In this document: piece after piece, positions 48,173-59,000 of the stretch | Layout: the number at the start of each line of letters is the position of its first letter | How positions within the stretch are numbered: the first letter of the stretch is position 1 | NCBI RefSeq assembly: GCF_010111755.1 | Contig: NC_088957.1 | Coordinates: forward strand, 682,001-746,000 | Origin: Nakaseomyces glabratus | Lineage: Eukaryota; Ascomycota; Saccharomycetes; Saccharomycetales; Saccharomycetaceae | Direction of reading: 5' to 3' | DNA length: 64,000 nucleotides | Program-made: the position numbers and the translations under genes | The notes under the pieces: model-generated | Seen by the model: only the letters and a program-made list of their open reading frames with translations | Database searches by the model: none | Told to the model about the DNA's origin: nothing

Positions 48173-51100
48173 ATGAGCCGAAATAGTTCTAATCAATATT
48201 CCATTTACTCCGAAGTCAATTCTGCCGACGATGAAAGCATACTAAAGGAAACTTATCACTATACATTGATAGTTATTTTACTGGAATACATGGCCGAACC
48301 ACGTTTTCATGTAAACTCTACTGGAGCTCCTCAACCATTAAGAGATGAAATGAACCAAAAAAGTAAAAGTGGTGAGTTTTTATTGAGAGAACAGTCAAGC
48401 ATTGGCAGTTATCAGAATTCTAGCAGCGCAAAGGATTATCTTTTAGTTGCTCTCACAGAGAGACTTTCATTGATAACTAGGAACCAGATCAAAGTGACCG
48501 ACCCAAATTTCAAAAGATGCTTGTTGAAGTTCTATAATGACTATTTCTTGGATCCAAATATGAAGATCAAACTGAAACAAACTTCTAATATCGAGGATAT
48601 AGTTGCGTATTTCAGTCAGTCTGCCAATAAAGAATTGAATAAAGTACTTCTAGACAACTTCTCATTGGAGCTGTACAGACAAGTTGCCTCTTTTTTAGAG
48701 TTGCTTATCAATTGTACCCCAGAAAAATACATGGCTGACTTCAAACCTAAACTCGAAGCTATGAAGTCCACTTTCGAACCTAATAGATATAGACCACTCA
48801 CTAAAAGATACTCTTTAGATATGAACTCAAATGTACCAATAACGGCGCAAAGACAACCGTCATGGAATTTAGATGACATTTCTCATATTGGTTATTTTAT
48901 GAAGCTATTTGCTATGGACAAGATGAAAATACAATATGATGTTAATGATATCCTCAAACATCTATCACTGTCATCTTACAAGAATGAGCTACTAGAACTC
49001 AGAGTGAAGGTTAAGAACTCGTCGTTCTCTTTATCCGTTAGTGATTTCCCTACTGAGAGAGAATATAGAAATTGGCAAAATTATATTTTTGGAGAAACAA
49101 CTCAACTTATTGATAAGTTTTCTTCGGAGCAAATATCAAATATAAATGCGCCAACACCATGCATTCCTTCCAATCGTAAAGCCATAATATCCAAGTTATT
49201 TGAATTGATTATCCAGTCAGAGTATAAGAATGATGAAAAAGTACTCGCATTATCTAAGGAATCCACGTTCTTTATTTTTAAGTGTGCAAAATATTGGTTA
49301 TCTGACTTTCCATCAACAATTGCCTCATTATTTTTTGCTGCTATGAATAAAGTATTATTTACAAACGATATGCTTAACGTAGAGTTTGTTGAGAAGTCGA
49401 TAATGATGGTCTCCAACCTATTTTTGAGATCAAGGGAAACCAAAGAACTAACCACATGGAATAATTACGATAGAATACTATGGGTGAAAACCTTACGGGT
49501 GATTTGTTCAAAGACGTTTAAATCTATAAGCATTCTATTATCTAAACTATTTGACCCCAATTTGCCCTCTTTTTCACCGTACTTATCCTTTTATTTTACA
49601 ATAAAGTATACTGATAGATACACTGAGGATTACTTGAAATCAACTTCTTTTGAGAAAAAATGGGCAGAGTCTCTAAGAAATAATATCAACAGGGCTTGCC
49701 AAACCTATTATCAATCCTTGGTCTCAACCTTACCTAGAGATGAAACATTAGAAATACAGCATATTCAAGATATTGCAGAAAAGATATACAAGATGATTGA
49801 AAAACTACAGAAGAAATACCCAAAACCGATGTTTGAAGATGTTAATATAGCATTTGTGGTAGCAGACTTTTTAATTAATGCATTCCTTGTTGATCTTGAA
49901 ACTATGTTGCGTTTTGTAAAACACTATCACAAAATAGCTTCAAAGTCGATTGCGCCTGTAGATGGTTTGGAATGTTACAAGGCTATTGTCGATTTACGTG
50001 AAATATATGTTCAGATAAAACCGAATGAGCTTTTTCCTATAAACCTTGAGAGTATGTTTGGACAGTTTTTACAAGCCCTAAATGATGACATCAAGAAAAG
50101 AATTATGCATGTAGTAAAATCATCTATAAAGGCTGAAAAATGGGTTAGGATGAATGACGCAACTTATTATAGTACCTCTATCGTTGATATATTTAGATTG
50201 GTGAATGAAGCTGTACAAATCTTTACGAAATTTGATTGGGAAGATCAATATGAAATTGCTTATCTAACTACCAACATCCTAAGTGAGTTCACTGAGGGTT
50301 TAAAATATTACTGTTCAAAACTTCAAAACTTAGCTGAAAATGATTTACAAATGGATGTAATAAATCTAATTACTGTAACACCAGAATCAACACCATTGTC
50401 ATCAGGCATAGAAAAATTAGACAAGAAAGGAAAGACATGGAGTTTTCATCAGATGAAAAGGGCATTGAAGTCCAAACCATCAATAATGGTTCCAGCTCCA
50501 TATGAGTATACTGTTAGGACATGTGTTATACTTAACAACCTGGATGCAATGCTGGGTATGATAACTCGTCTCGATGAACTTGTAAAGCCGCAAGAATTGT
50601 CTAAATACTTATCAGAGGCTAAAGCAAAGCCTAATAGAAGTACTGAAAATTCTAACAATATTAATCACATATTTACCATCAGAGTTTTAAATACAATGGA
50701 GGTTCATGCTGACACTAATGATGGGTTTTCAAATCTTAGAGTAACTCTAAATGACTCTAATCGAAAATCGGAGTTGGGATCTACTAGAATAATAGAAGAT
50801 TCGCTAAACCCAATTTGGGATGAAGAATTTGAACTACGAATTTCTAACAAAGAAAAAGCATATATTGACTTTCTAGTCTGGCACCATTCTGATGCCAAGA
50901 ACACAAAGATGGTAGAACTATGTGCAAAAGGACACGTTGTGTTGGATCCAAAGCGTTTTTCTGATAATGGCTTACCATCAGAAATGTCCATAGCAATGTC
51001 TCCCAAGGGCCACCTAAATATACATGTCACTCTAGAGACTGAGAAAATGGATCCACTTTTCTGTATTGGGAATGCCTACCGCACAGCACTAAGATCAAAG

Positions 51101-52006
51101 GAAAAACTATTAAATATGATTGTTACTAAATTTTCTACTGTTGTTGCACATATTATTTCAAAGAACACCTTGAAATTCGTTAAAGCTGAAAAGAAAAATT
51201 ATGTTGGAAAGGACGCAGAGGAGGTTGTTTATGACGCAATTGTTCCTCTATTCGATTACTTAAATTCTAATTTAAGTATCCTGGCATCGGAACTTCCAAA
51301 AGAATTATTATTCGAGGTTATACTAAAAGCATGGGATGTCATTTTATTAAGAGCCGATTCCATGCTTCTTCCTTCCTTGTCTTCGATATCTTCTAGCGGT
51401 CTTGTAAACTCCGCTAGAAAATCTATATGGAGAAATTCTATCAGTTCTAATCCTACGATATCAGGCTTTGGGAAACCGCTAACAGAAGAAGATATATCTA
51501 TTGTATTTAAATGGTTGGATGCATTGTGCATCGATTTCTTCCATAATGAAGGCGCAGGTCCTTCCATAGAGAATTTAAAGAATGTCAAATATACAAGTAT
51601 GTTAAACATTCCAAAGTTTTATGGTACATCAGTACCAGAATTGAAGAAGCTGATTTTACAACTCGAGAAGAGCTACGATCAGTATTTAGATCACATATAC
51701 AATCAAGACCATGCGACTATTCAATTGATCAGGACTCAAACTATGGGTGTTTCGAGACATGCTACAATCATGGGTAGTTCAACTAAGGCTACGCGAGAAC
51801 AATTGAAAGATATTATCAAAGAAGAAGAGCATGATCCACTGAAAATATCTGCTGATAAAATGGATGTTATTTTGAGGATTCTCTTGGCCAAAGGGGAGTT
51901 CCATTTTGTCTATAAAAATCTAGAAAGAAGGAAAAAATTATTAAAGAAGATGGAGAACAAACGTATGGCTCGCAATGCGGCAATGGGTAAAAAAGCGATA
52001 CAGTAA
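48173..52006 (+). CDS. YOR296W-like large C2/MUN-domain protein
   Basis: 1277 residues (S. cerevisiae YOR296W 1289). It is mostly helical, without signal peptide or membrane segments. A single C2-type beta domain lies at about 825-930 (HIFTIRVLNTMEVHA, LNPIWDEEFELRI, DFLVWHHSDAKNTK), inside regions related to MUN / Munc13-like tethering factors (DUF810-type proteins in fungi). This suggests a membrane-tethering or exocytic role, but the yeast gene is uncharacterised and this is inference. Follows UAF30 directly as in S. cerevisiae. Confidence 0.92.
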   Translation: MSRNSSNQYSIYSEVNSADDESILKETYHYTLIVILLEYMAEPRFHVNSTGAPQPLRDEMNQKSKSGEFLLREQSSIGSYQNSSSAKDYLLVALTERLSLITRNQIKVTDPNFKRCLLKFYNDYFLDPNMKIKLKQTSNIEDIVAYFSQSANKELNKVLLDNFSLELYRQVASFLELLINCTPEKYMADFKPKLEAMKSTFEPNRYRPLTKRYSLDMNSNVPITAQRQPSWNLDDISHIGYFMKLFAMDKMKIQYDVNDILKHLSLSSYKNELLELRVKVKNSSFSLSVSDFPTEREYRNWQNYIFGETTQLIDKFSSEQISNINAPTPCIPSNRKAIISKLFELIIQSEYKNDEKVLALSKESTFFIFKCAKYWLSDFPSTIASLFFAAMNKVLFTNDMLNVEFVEKSIMMVSNLFLRSRETKELTTWNNYDRILWVKTLRVICSKTFKSISILLSKLFDPNLPSFSPYLSFYFTIKYTDRYTEDYLKSTSFEKKWAESLRNNINRACQTYYQSLVSTLPRDETLEIQHIQDIAEKIYKMIEKLQKKYPKPMFEDVNIAFVVADFLINAFLVDLETMLRFVKHYHKIASKSIAPVDGLECYKAIVDLREIYVQIKPNELFPINLESMFGQFLQALNDDIKKRIMHVVKSSIKAEKWVRMNDATYYSTSIVDIFRLVNEAVQIFTKFDWEDQYEIAYLTTNILSEFTEGLKYYCSKLQNLAENDLQMDVINLITVTPESTPLSSGIEKLDKKGKTWSFHQMKRALKSKPSIMVPAPYEYTVRTCVILNNLDAMLGMITRLDELVKPQELSKYLSEAKAKPNRSTENSNNINHIFTIRVLNTMEVHADTNDGFSNLRVTLNDSNRKSELGSTRIIEDSLNPIWDEEFELRISNKEKAYIDFLVWHHSDAKNTKMVELCAKGHVVLDPKRFSDNGLPSEMSIAMSPKGHLNIHVTLETEKMDPLFCIGNAYRTALRSKEKLLNMIVTKFSTVVAHIISKNTLKFVKAEKKNYVGKDAEEVVYDAIVPLFDYLNSNLSILASELPKELLFEVILKAWDVILLRADSMLLPSLSSISSSGLVNSARKSIWRNSISSNPTISGFGKPLTEEDISIVFKWLDALCIDFFHNEGAGPSIENLKNVKYTSMLNIPKFYGTSVPELKKLILQLEKSYDQYLDHIYNQDHATIQLIRTQTMGVSRHATIMGSSTKATREQLKDIIKEEEHDPLKISADKMDVILRILLAKGEFHFVYKNLERRKKLLKKMENKRMARNAAMGKKAIQ

Positions 52007-52487
52007 CTGTTTGGAATTCTGAAACCCTGAAGCCATACAAGAGTAAAAACCAACTTTTTATGATAAATACAAAAATTCACTCACCACTACTGGTTTGTAA
52101 CTATAAATTGCACAATTACGACTAACGACATTTATACTAGATAAATATGAACTGTACTAATAGTTAGGGATATATAGATATTGATGTACTAAACCACTTA
52201 ACAGTTGTAATATTTTTAATTATTTGTTTTTTTCGTAATATCATCGATGATAGAGAAATATAAGTCAATGAAGTCTATACATTAGTTTTGAATGAAATTG
52301 TTAATATTGACACTAATACTTCACAAAATGGTGTACTGAATATATAATTTTTGTTACGGCAACTGCTTAATTGCTATATTACCAAATTCTGATAATTATG
52401 CAAATGTACACCCATCGTCCAATAAGAACATTTTTGCCAAAATATTTCAGCCAATAAGTGTTGAAAATAACTGCACCGTCGAGACAA
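52007..52487. other. Convergent 3' region, no gene
   Basis: 481 bases, very AT-rich, between the YOR296W-like and YBR287W-like genes, which end toward each other. It marks a synteny junction between chromosome XV-like and II-like blocks. No RNA or repeat recognised. Confidence 0.55.
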
Positions 52488-53750
52488 TTAGACAGGTTGT
52501 GCCCATTGTAGAACGTAAATAGCTGCTGAAACAACAATAATACTAACAGGCAAACTTAATACAACGTATCCCCAGAATAAAATATCGGCCATTTCGGCTT
52601 CAAAGAACTCATTTAGTTGGGTGATTTGGGTCAACTGAATAGCCGGTGGTGACACAGTTAGTAAGAAACCAACAACCAAAAAGATGGGATCATCTAAAAT
52701 GCTGACGTTAATATATTTAACTGCAGCAGCAATAATTGGAAGCAAAAACATCGATGGGAGTATCATTCTACCGATGATTGACCCTACAATCAGTTTCTTG
52801 TAATTATGAGTTCTTCTAAAGGTCTCTTCCGAAGGGTAAAGGTTTGAACCAAGAACAATCAAGATCAGAGGAATGGAGACCGACCCAAGCTGAGTCACTG
52901 CCTCTGCCAATGTGTTGTTGATGAAACCATCGTCTTGGAATAGTTCATGTTGTAAAGGTGGAATAGCAGCAACAATAACTGAGGCTATCATTGACCATAA
53001 AGGTGGGTTTAAATAGGACAATATCTTGTTCACTATACCACGGGAATTATCCACAATCTTTTGGCTGAATGTACTAGGGACATAGTTCATACTGGTTGCT
53101 TCCGATGAAGCACCTGTCTGAGCCAGTGCGGATGTTGCCAAAGATGATCTGCTTTCCAAATGAGCCTGTACTTGAGAAGGTGGCATATGCTGAGTGTTTT
53201 CACCAGACCATCTCATCAGCTTATTATAACCCCAACTCCATCTTAGCATCTGTCCAAATTGCTGGAATATCAGCAAATATAAGATACCTCTGGAGGCAAC
53301 GTTATCTCTGTTATCGTTGGGTATCTGGTCCCAAACCAAGTTGGGCAAAGTGTATGCCAATGATAAAGTTAAGGAAACCGGCAGAGAGTTACTGTTCCCA
53401 AATATGGAATTAGCCACCACAAAATTAGTCTCATCTCTGTCCAGCTTCAGCACTCGGGATATAAGTCTTCCTGAAAAGAAGGATATGAAGGTAGTGAGAC
53501 CGAAGAATAGCGGTATTATAGCGATCTCCAGAATCTTGGCCATGGATAATGACCTAGCCAGCTTACTGAAGATCAGTGCCGGTGTGAACAAGTCCACATT
53601 GAGCGCTGATATAGCCTTCTGGGCCTTCTTTGGGAGCAAACCTGAACGGGCACTCCAAAACCCTGCAAATGATATTATAACCACTTGCATAACAGATTCG
53701 AAAACCTGATATGCAATTTGGCCAAACGAAAACGTTTCCGGAGTAGCCAT
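52488..53750 (-). CDS. YBR287W-like membrane transport protein (auxin efflux carrier family)
   Basis: 420 residues from the ATG at 53750 (S. cerevisiae YBR287W 427). It has about ten membrane segments in two groups of five (about 12-155 and 260-415) around a polar loop. ALNVDLFTPALIFSKLA and FGNSNSLPVSL are typical of the auxin-efflux-carrier / Mem_trans family. YBR287W has been located to the ER; substrate unknown. The neighbour APE3 (YBR286W) is also its neighbour in S. cerevisiae, which distinguishes it from the paralogs ECM3 and YNL095C. Confidence 0.92.
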   Translation of the reverse strand: MATPETFSFGQIAYQVFESVMQVVIISFAGFWSARSGLLPKKAQKAISALNVDLFTPALIFSKLARSLSMAKILEIAIIPLFFGLTTFISFFSGRLISRVLKLDRDETNFVVANSIFGNSNSLPVSLTLSLAYTLPNLVWDQIPNDNRDNVASRGILYLLIFQQFGQMLRWSWGYNKLMRWSGENTQHMPPSQVQAHLESRSSLATSALAQTGASSEATSMNYVPSTFSQKIVDNSRGIVNKILSYLNPPLWSMIASVIVAAIPPLQHELFQDDGFINNTLAEAVTQLGSVSIPLILIVLGSNLYPSEETFRRTHNYKKLIVGSIIGRMILPSMFLLPIIAAAVKYINVSILDDPIFLVVGFLLTVSPPAIQLTQITQLNEFFEAEMADILFWGYVVLSLPVSIIVVSAAIYVLQWAQPV

Positions 53751-54373
53751 CAAATAACTGTGTTGATTTATTGTATGTATATTGCTGTTGTGCAGACCAA
53801 TATCAAAGAAATGTATTCTTTAACTATGATATAACCTACTTCTTGTTCTTATATATTTCCTTCTTATCACAGTGAGAAACTCAAAAGAAAATTAAGTTGG
53901 AACACACCCTTTGCCCATTATATTAAGAGTAGGCAGACTACATTTAAAGGGTTAGCGTACGATATTTGATAACATCGAAAGGGCATCCACAGCTGAACCC
54001 AAGGTCCCCCCCTCCCTAGAGCTCATCGAATTCTCCCCAGTCCCTCATCGCACATTGAAAGACAAAGCTGAGCCCACTCTTTGAAAAAAGAAATGAGAGA
54101 ATGAAACCAACCCCTCCTTAGTGCAGTGCACATGATAAGGATTTCAGATGATTTGCCATGCGTTCAAACACCCTCTTTCACAAGAGATAGATCAGGAAAG
54201 TTGTGAAACCTTTAGTTGTTATTGCAATGTTGATTTCATCTTCTTATCTGCACTTCGAGCAATAGCCTATAGTGGTCGCTGATAACGGCATGTAGGCATA
54301 TAACCGACTATGTCAATAAGGCATAGAGCTAGTTGTTTTATTCATATATAATGTTATAAGTACTTTCTTGTAT
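53751..54373. promoter_or_regulatory. YBR287W upstream region with PAC-type motifs
   Basis: 623 bases. GCTCATCGA at about 54021-54029 and CTCATCGC at 54044-54051 lie 270-300 bp before the YBR287W-like start. A C7-rich tract is adjacent (54006-54012). The rest, toward APE3, is AT-rich 3' flank. No further gene. Confidence 0.4.
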
Positions 54374-56065
54374 TTAGATTATCAAGTTGCTTCCTCTGTA
54401 TGGGAAGGATGGAGCCTGGAGAGCGGAGATAGTCTTGTTGCTGCCGATTCTCTCTGGGAAGCCCTCGAAGGAATTAGCGTATGTGGCTACGGAGTGTGCG
54501 ATCAGCTTGGTGTTGACCAAGAATGCGTCCCATGCCAAGTTCGAGATGTCATCACACAATTGGTGGTAGCACTTGTCTAGGACACCACCGTTGAAGACGT
54601 TCTTCTTCTCTGCACCGGTGGCAATACCACCGGCTGGGATACCGTTTTCGATGAAGCCGACGTAGTCGGAACGGCCATCGAATGGGATCAGAGTGTAGTT
54701 TAGGCCCTGGTCCTTGTAGTAGTTAATGTACAAGTCTCTCAATTCTTGGGATCCTGGTGGGTTGACTGTGTTGTTAGCGTCGTAGACCTCGTATTCGTAG
54801 TTTGGAGAGGCCATCATATCGTAGTCCATGAATACTCTCAACTTCAAGTTTTCTTCCTTCGACAAGCTGTTGGCGTAGTAGTTGGAGCCTAACAGGCCTT
54901 CTTCTTCAGCAGCCCACCATGCAAATCTGACCTTGTTGTTAATCTTGAAATGGGTCAGTTGCTTAGCGACAGTCAATAGAGAAATGGTACCAGATCCATC
55001 GTCGTTCAAACCTGGACCTTCTTCAACAGAGTCAGAGTGAGCACCCAAACCAACGATGTTGTTCTCGTCACCGTGCTTAGTGTCTGCAATAATGTTCTTA
55101 GTCTTGATCTTTCCAACGTAAGAGTCCATAGCAAAATACAAGGAGTAATCTGGGTCAAATGCCAACTTGGCAATAATCTCCTTACCAGTTACGTAGGTGA
55201 CACCAATGGTAGAAACTGTGTGGTTAGTTGGAGCACCCAAGGTACCCTTTAGACCATCTAGGGACAATGGTTCGTTGTCGTAGATGACCACGGCGTGGAA
55301 TCCGTATTTACCGGCCAAGTCAGACTTGACACCAAATGGACACTCACCTCTTTCAATCAAGGCAATGTCGTGCTTGTGCTTGGAACCCTTGCGGTGGACA
55401 GCGGCGAAGTCCTTCTCGTGACAACCCAAGTTAGGAATCTCAATCACACGGCCAACAAATGGCTTAACTGGTGGCGACAGAGCAAAAGCTGTGGTGTTCT
55501 TGAACGTCTTACCAGTTTTGGCATCGGTCAGGTTATAAGATCTGATTTTGCCAGCCAAGGCATCGAATTCTTGGACAGAGACGTCGTAGTAGTCCTTCAT
55601 GTCATCGAAGGCGTCCAGGATGTAGTCGATGGTCTTGCCATGGCCTGGAGAACCAATAACACGGGTTGGGTGGCCAAACTTTTTCTTACTCTTCTTGGCA
55701 ATCTTTAGAAGGTCATGAGCGGTCTTGTTCAAGTCATCCAGTTCAATCTTGTCTTGCAACTTGTCAGACTCAACAATTGGCTTCAATAAGTATGGGACAT
55801 GTGGCTTCCACAAGAAAGACCAGAAACTCTTCTTGCATGGACTCACATCCTCATCATCGTCCTCATAAACTTCAGCAGCATCCTGCTCAGAGTGTCCTTG
55901 ACTCAAGGCATCCTTAACACCGGAGATGATTGAGTCCCAGTCAGTCTCCTTTGTCTCCTTCAGAGCGGACAGGTCAAAGGCCTGTTGTTCACCATAAAAT
56001 GGCAACACGGAAGCGTTACTATAGGCTACCAGAGCAGCAGTTACAGCAATAGTAGAAAACTTCAT
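54374..56065 (-). CDS. APE3: Vacuolar aminopeptidase Y (M28 family)
   Basis: 563 residues from the ATG at 56065 (S. cerevisiae 537); the frame upstream has no ATG. It has a signal peptide (about 1-18), an acidic propeptide (about 20-100), a PA domain inserted at about 190-300, and an M28 zinc-peptidase core. Metal ligands and catalytic acids are visible in GAHSDSVEEGPGLNDDGSG (His, Asp), WWAAEEEGLLGS (Glu-Glu), MDYDMM (Asp) and CYHQLCDD (His). It is transported to the vacuole and cleaves preferentially Lys, and other residues, from peptides. Codon bias indicates high expression. The pair with YBR287W matches S. cerevisiae. Confidence 0.96.
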   Translation of the reverse strand: MKFSTIAVTAALVAYSNASVLPFYGEQQAFDLSALKETKETDWDSIISGVKDALSQGHSEQDAAEVYEDDDEDVSPCKKSFWSFLWKPHVPYLLKPIVESDKLQDKIELDDLNKTAHDLLKIAKKSKKKFGHPTRVIGSPGHGKTIDYILDAFDDMKDYYDVSVQEFDALAGKIRSYNLTDAKTGKTFKNTTAFALSPPVKPFVGRVIEIPNLGCHEKDFAAVHRKGSKHKHDIALIERGECPFGVKSDLAGKYGFHAVVIYDNEPLSLDGLKGTLGAPTNHTVSTIGVTYVTGKEIIAKLAFDPDYSLYFAMDSYVGKIKTKNIIADTKHGDENNIVGLGAHSDSVEEGPGLNDDGSGTISLLTVAKQLTHFKINNKVRFAWWAAEEEGLLGSNYYANSLSKEENLKLRVFMDYDMMASPNYEYEVYDANNTVNPPGSQELRDLYINYYKDQGLNYTLIPFDGRSDYVGFIENGIPAGGIATGAEKKNVFNGGVLDKCYHQLCDDISNLAWDAFLVNTKLIAHSVATYANSFEGFPERIGSNKTISALQAPSFPYRGSNLII

Positions 56066-59000
56066 TCTTTCGAGTATGAGTGTATCTACTTTTGGTTCTA
56101 TATAGGTAAGTGTGAGTAACAATTCAAATATAATTGGTAAGAAAATGCAAGACTCCTTATATTGGAAAGAATTTAAAGTCAGAAGCCCCGGGGTGTGTGT
56201 AATAATTAATTCATTGAAAGGTGGGAAAGCAACAATTGACTGTAGGTGATGAGCAAAAAAAAGAATTAAATGCAGATTAGGGATCAAAGGAAATTAGATT
56301 GAGTCAAGAACCAAGTCAAAAACGATGTGGCAGATGATAATTCTGCTCGTATAACATATAGGTTATCAGTTTCAACATTGGATTAAGCAAATGACACCCG
56401 TGATAAAATCCCATTTCCATGAATGTTGTTCATTGATATTCATCCATGAAAGTAAAATTCAACAACCTTGTAGTTGTTTTCCATTTCTGTCAAAAGGAAG
56501 GAGATATGATATCAATACCAGTTTCCACAGAGAAGTAAAATTGACGGCATAATACTGGATTATATCCATTCAACAATTTTATAAAATTACAGTTAAGTTC
56601 TCATGCCTTATCGTGAGTACCTTTGCAAAGTGTTATATACCAGCCGCTGCATCAGTGCGTCTTGAAAGGCAATAAAGCTATGGAGAATGTGTCAAAATAG
56701 TAGGGTAAAAAATAACCCTAATGTACTGCTAACAACGAACCCTAATTTGATGGGGATAATCAGATAATATCACTTTAGAGAAACCCTAAACTCACATGAT
56801 AGGTACTCTCAAACGTATATTCCAAGCAGATTACAACTTGAGTGTGTGACCCTATATGGAGGCCAATAACGGCTGTGGGGGGGCAGGCGCATGCTGCCCG
56901 GTTATTGCTACCAAGTCATGTATATCTTTCAGTGTACCAATTGCTTGAATTTGACTTCCCAGTTCGTTGTTACCATGTCTGTAGTTTAAGTTGTGGTTCA
57001 CAGTAGTCATTCCTTGGCTTAGTGCTGACTGTCCTAGTTTGGGAATGTGCATACCATTCAAGCATACTAGGGGTGGAAAACGCGTTGTTGCGGGGATGAA
57101 GAGAATATCAAATCTAGAGAATATTTGGAACATCTTTAGTCCCAATAGGGAAAGGAACCAAATGGCTCATGACTACTAACGCGAAAAATAGTTCTTCTTT
57201 TGGCATTTCGTCGAAATTCTCTTTTTTTTTGCGTTCTATGTGGAAAAACGCGAAAAATAGAAAAGGGAAAACGATGCTATGGAAAGCAGAGGGGGGAGGA
57301 TGTGTACACGGGGGAAGAGGGGGCGGATCGGATAGAATAAAGTTGAATCATGGTTCTATGATATTAAATGTCTCAAATACATAGTCGCGTTTGTCCTATG
57401 AATTCGTTTTCTCTGAAAGAGGCTTATTCTTAAATATGCATTACGTATCCATTGTAGCTCAAATTAATACTGGCCACGTAATCAAATTTTAATTTCGGAG
57501 ATTCTGAAGTTATACATCAGGCAACAAACAATGCATCTTATGTGCTTACGTAGCATTCCAATACAAATACGACATATAGTCAAGTAACGACCACTCGTGA
57601 TCATGTAGTAAAAAGATACACATTGATATACATTTGCAAAACTTCATCTTAGAGATTTTAACATGGGAAAAAATGGTTACAATATAAATTGTTGCGACCG
57701 GGACGATGACCTGACCGTATCATCTGGTGTGATAAGCCAGTGATAGTAAATGTACGTTCTCAACACCTTAAAGGTTGGGGAATCACACCATCTATCATTG
57801 GGCTTTGCAAATCTCAAACTTCTGAACACCCGTATGGTTTTATTTTAACACCGATAAATATTTGAGCGCCATAGCACGGGCACCAGCTCACACACCGGAA
57901 GAAATTGCCGACGGCTGTAGAAGTGTATCACACATATATTTGTTTTTTTGGAAAAAAAAATGCCTCATATGCCGATCCCGGGATTACACAGATCAATAAC
58001 TTATCTTCTTACAGTAATGGTAACCCTTTCTTTCTTTTACATATTAAAAAGGATCTGCAAACTTCCACGGATCACCATATGATATTCGGCTTTTACCATA
58101 TGAAAAAAATGACTGGTAATACAACCTGCAAAGAAGGTACTGGACACTGTGAGAGCAACTGGATCAGGACCCTCTAAATATTAAGGTACGAACTATTTTT
58201 CCAAATTTTTCATATTAAACCCTTCTCCTCATATTAGAAGTGATCCCAGTTGTATATTACTAATTCATTTGCCATACACAAGAAAAGATTCTCCAATGAG
58301 AATAAAATGTTTTTGGTGCGTACGTTTCTGGGAGAATAAAAATTGAACAACTTGAGATCTTGATTACATTATAGGAGAAGAAAAGGGATCGTCGCACACA
58401 GACAACCACGTACTGGGCAGCATAGAAAAAGTAACGAAGCAATATGGTAACCTTTTCTTCGCTTTAGTCTCAATTGTATTATGTAACACAGGCTCTTGCA
58501 AAACCATTCAAGCAGTTGTGCTACTGCATAATCTGGGGTAAATGTGTGCAGTGTGGAGGAAGACTCTGAACTGAACATAAACTTTAAATTGCTTTTTTTT
58601 TTTTACTTCTTACATGCCCCGTAGTTATAGTGCAATCCACATCTTCGGCTATCTCAGGAGATTGCCCCTACTCTGTATTACTCCACTTCTACTTCCCCCC
58701 AACACCGCACTTTGATATGCGACCCTTTCTGTACATTTTTTCTTTTTGCCTTTCCCCATTTTCTCGCAATTCTACCTGCACTTGAGATCTTGACTCAGAT
58801 ACAAAAGTGGTCTATCCACCCCAGCTCCAAAGAAAAGACTGCAGCAACGTGCTAATACTTGATTTGTACCGACATACGATGTGGCAACAAAATAAGAAAA
58901 AGGGATGATTTTCAGAATTCCTTGATTGGCCTTAGCCAAACCTTATCAGTTCTCACAGAAGCAGCCGCACAGTCTACACAGTGTTGCCACTAGAAGTGAG

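Noticed and set aside
57488..57601. Possible point centromere: TCCGAAA-TTA-AAA on the minus strand with a CDEI-like ATCACGAG about 94 bp away
   Set aside because: The left half of CDEIII does not match, the CDEI copy has a mismatch, and the DNA between is not AT-rich enough for CDEII.
57690..57830. Possible C/D snoRNA (ACGATGA near 57694, CTGA near 57820, CGGG/CCCG ends)
   Set aside because: The C box has a mismatch, the terminal stem is short and not adjacent to the boxes, and no rRNA guide could be recognised by eye.
57905..58177. 90-codon frame starting at TTG
   Set aside because: No ATG at its start, no recognised similarity, composition like the surrounding AT-rich DNA.
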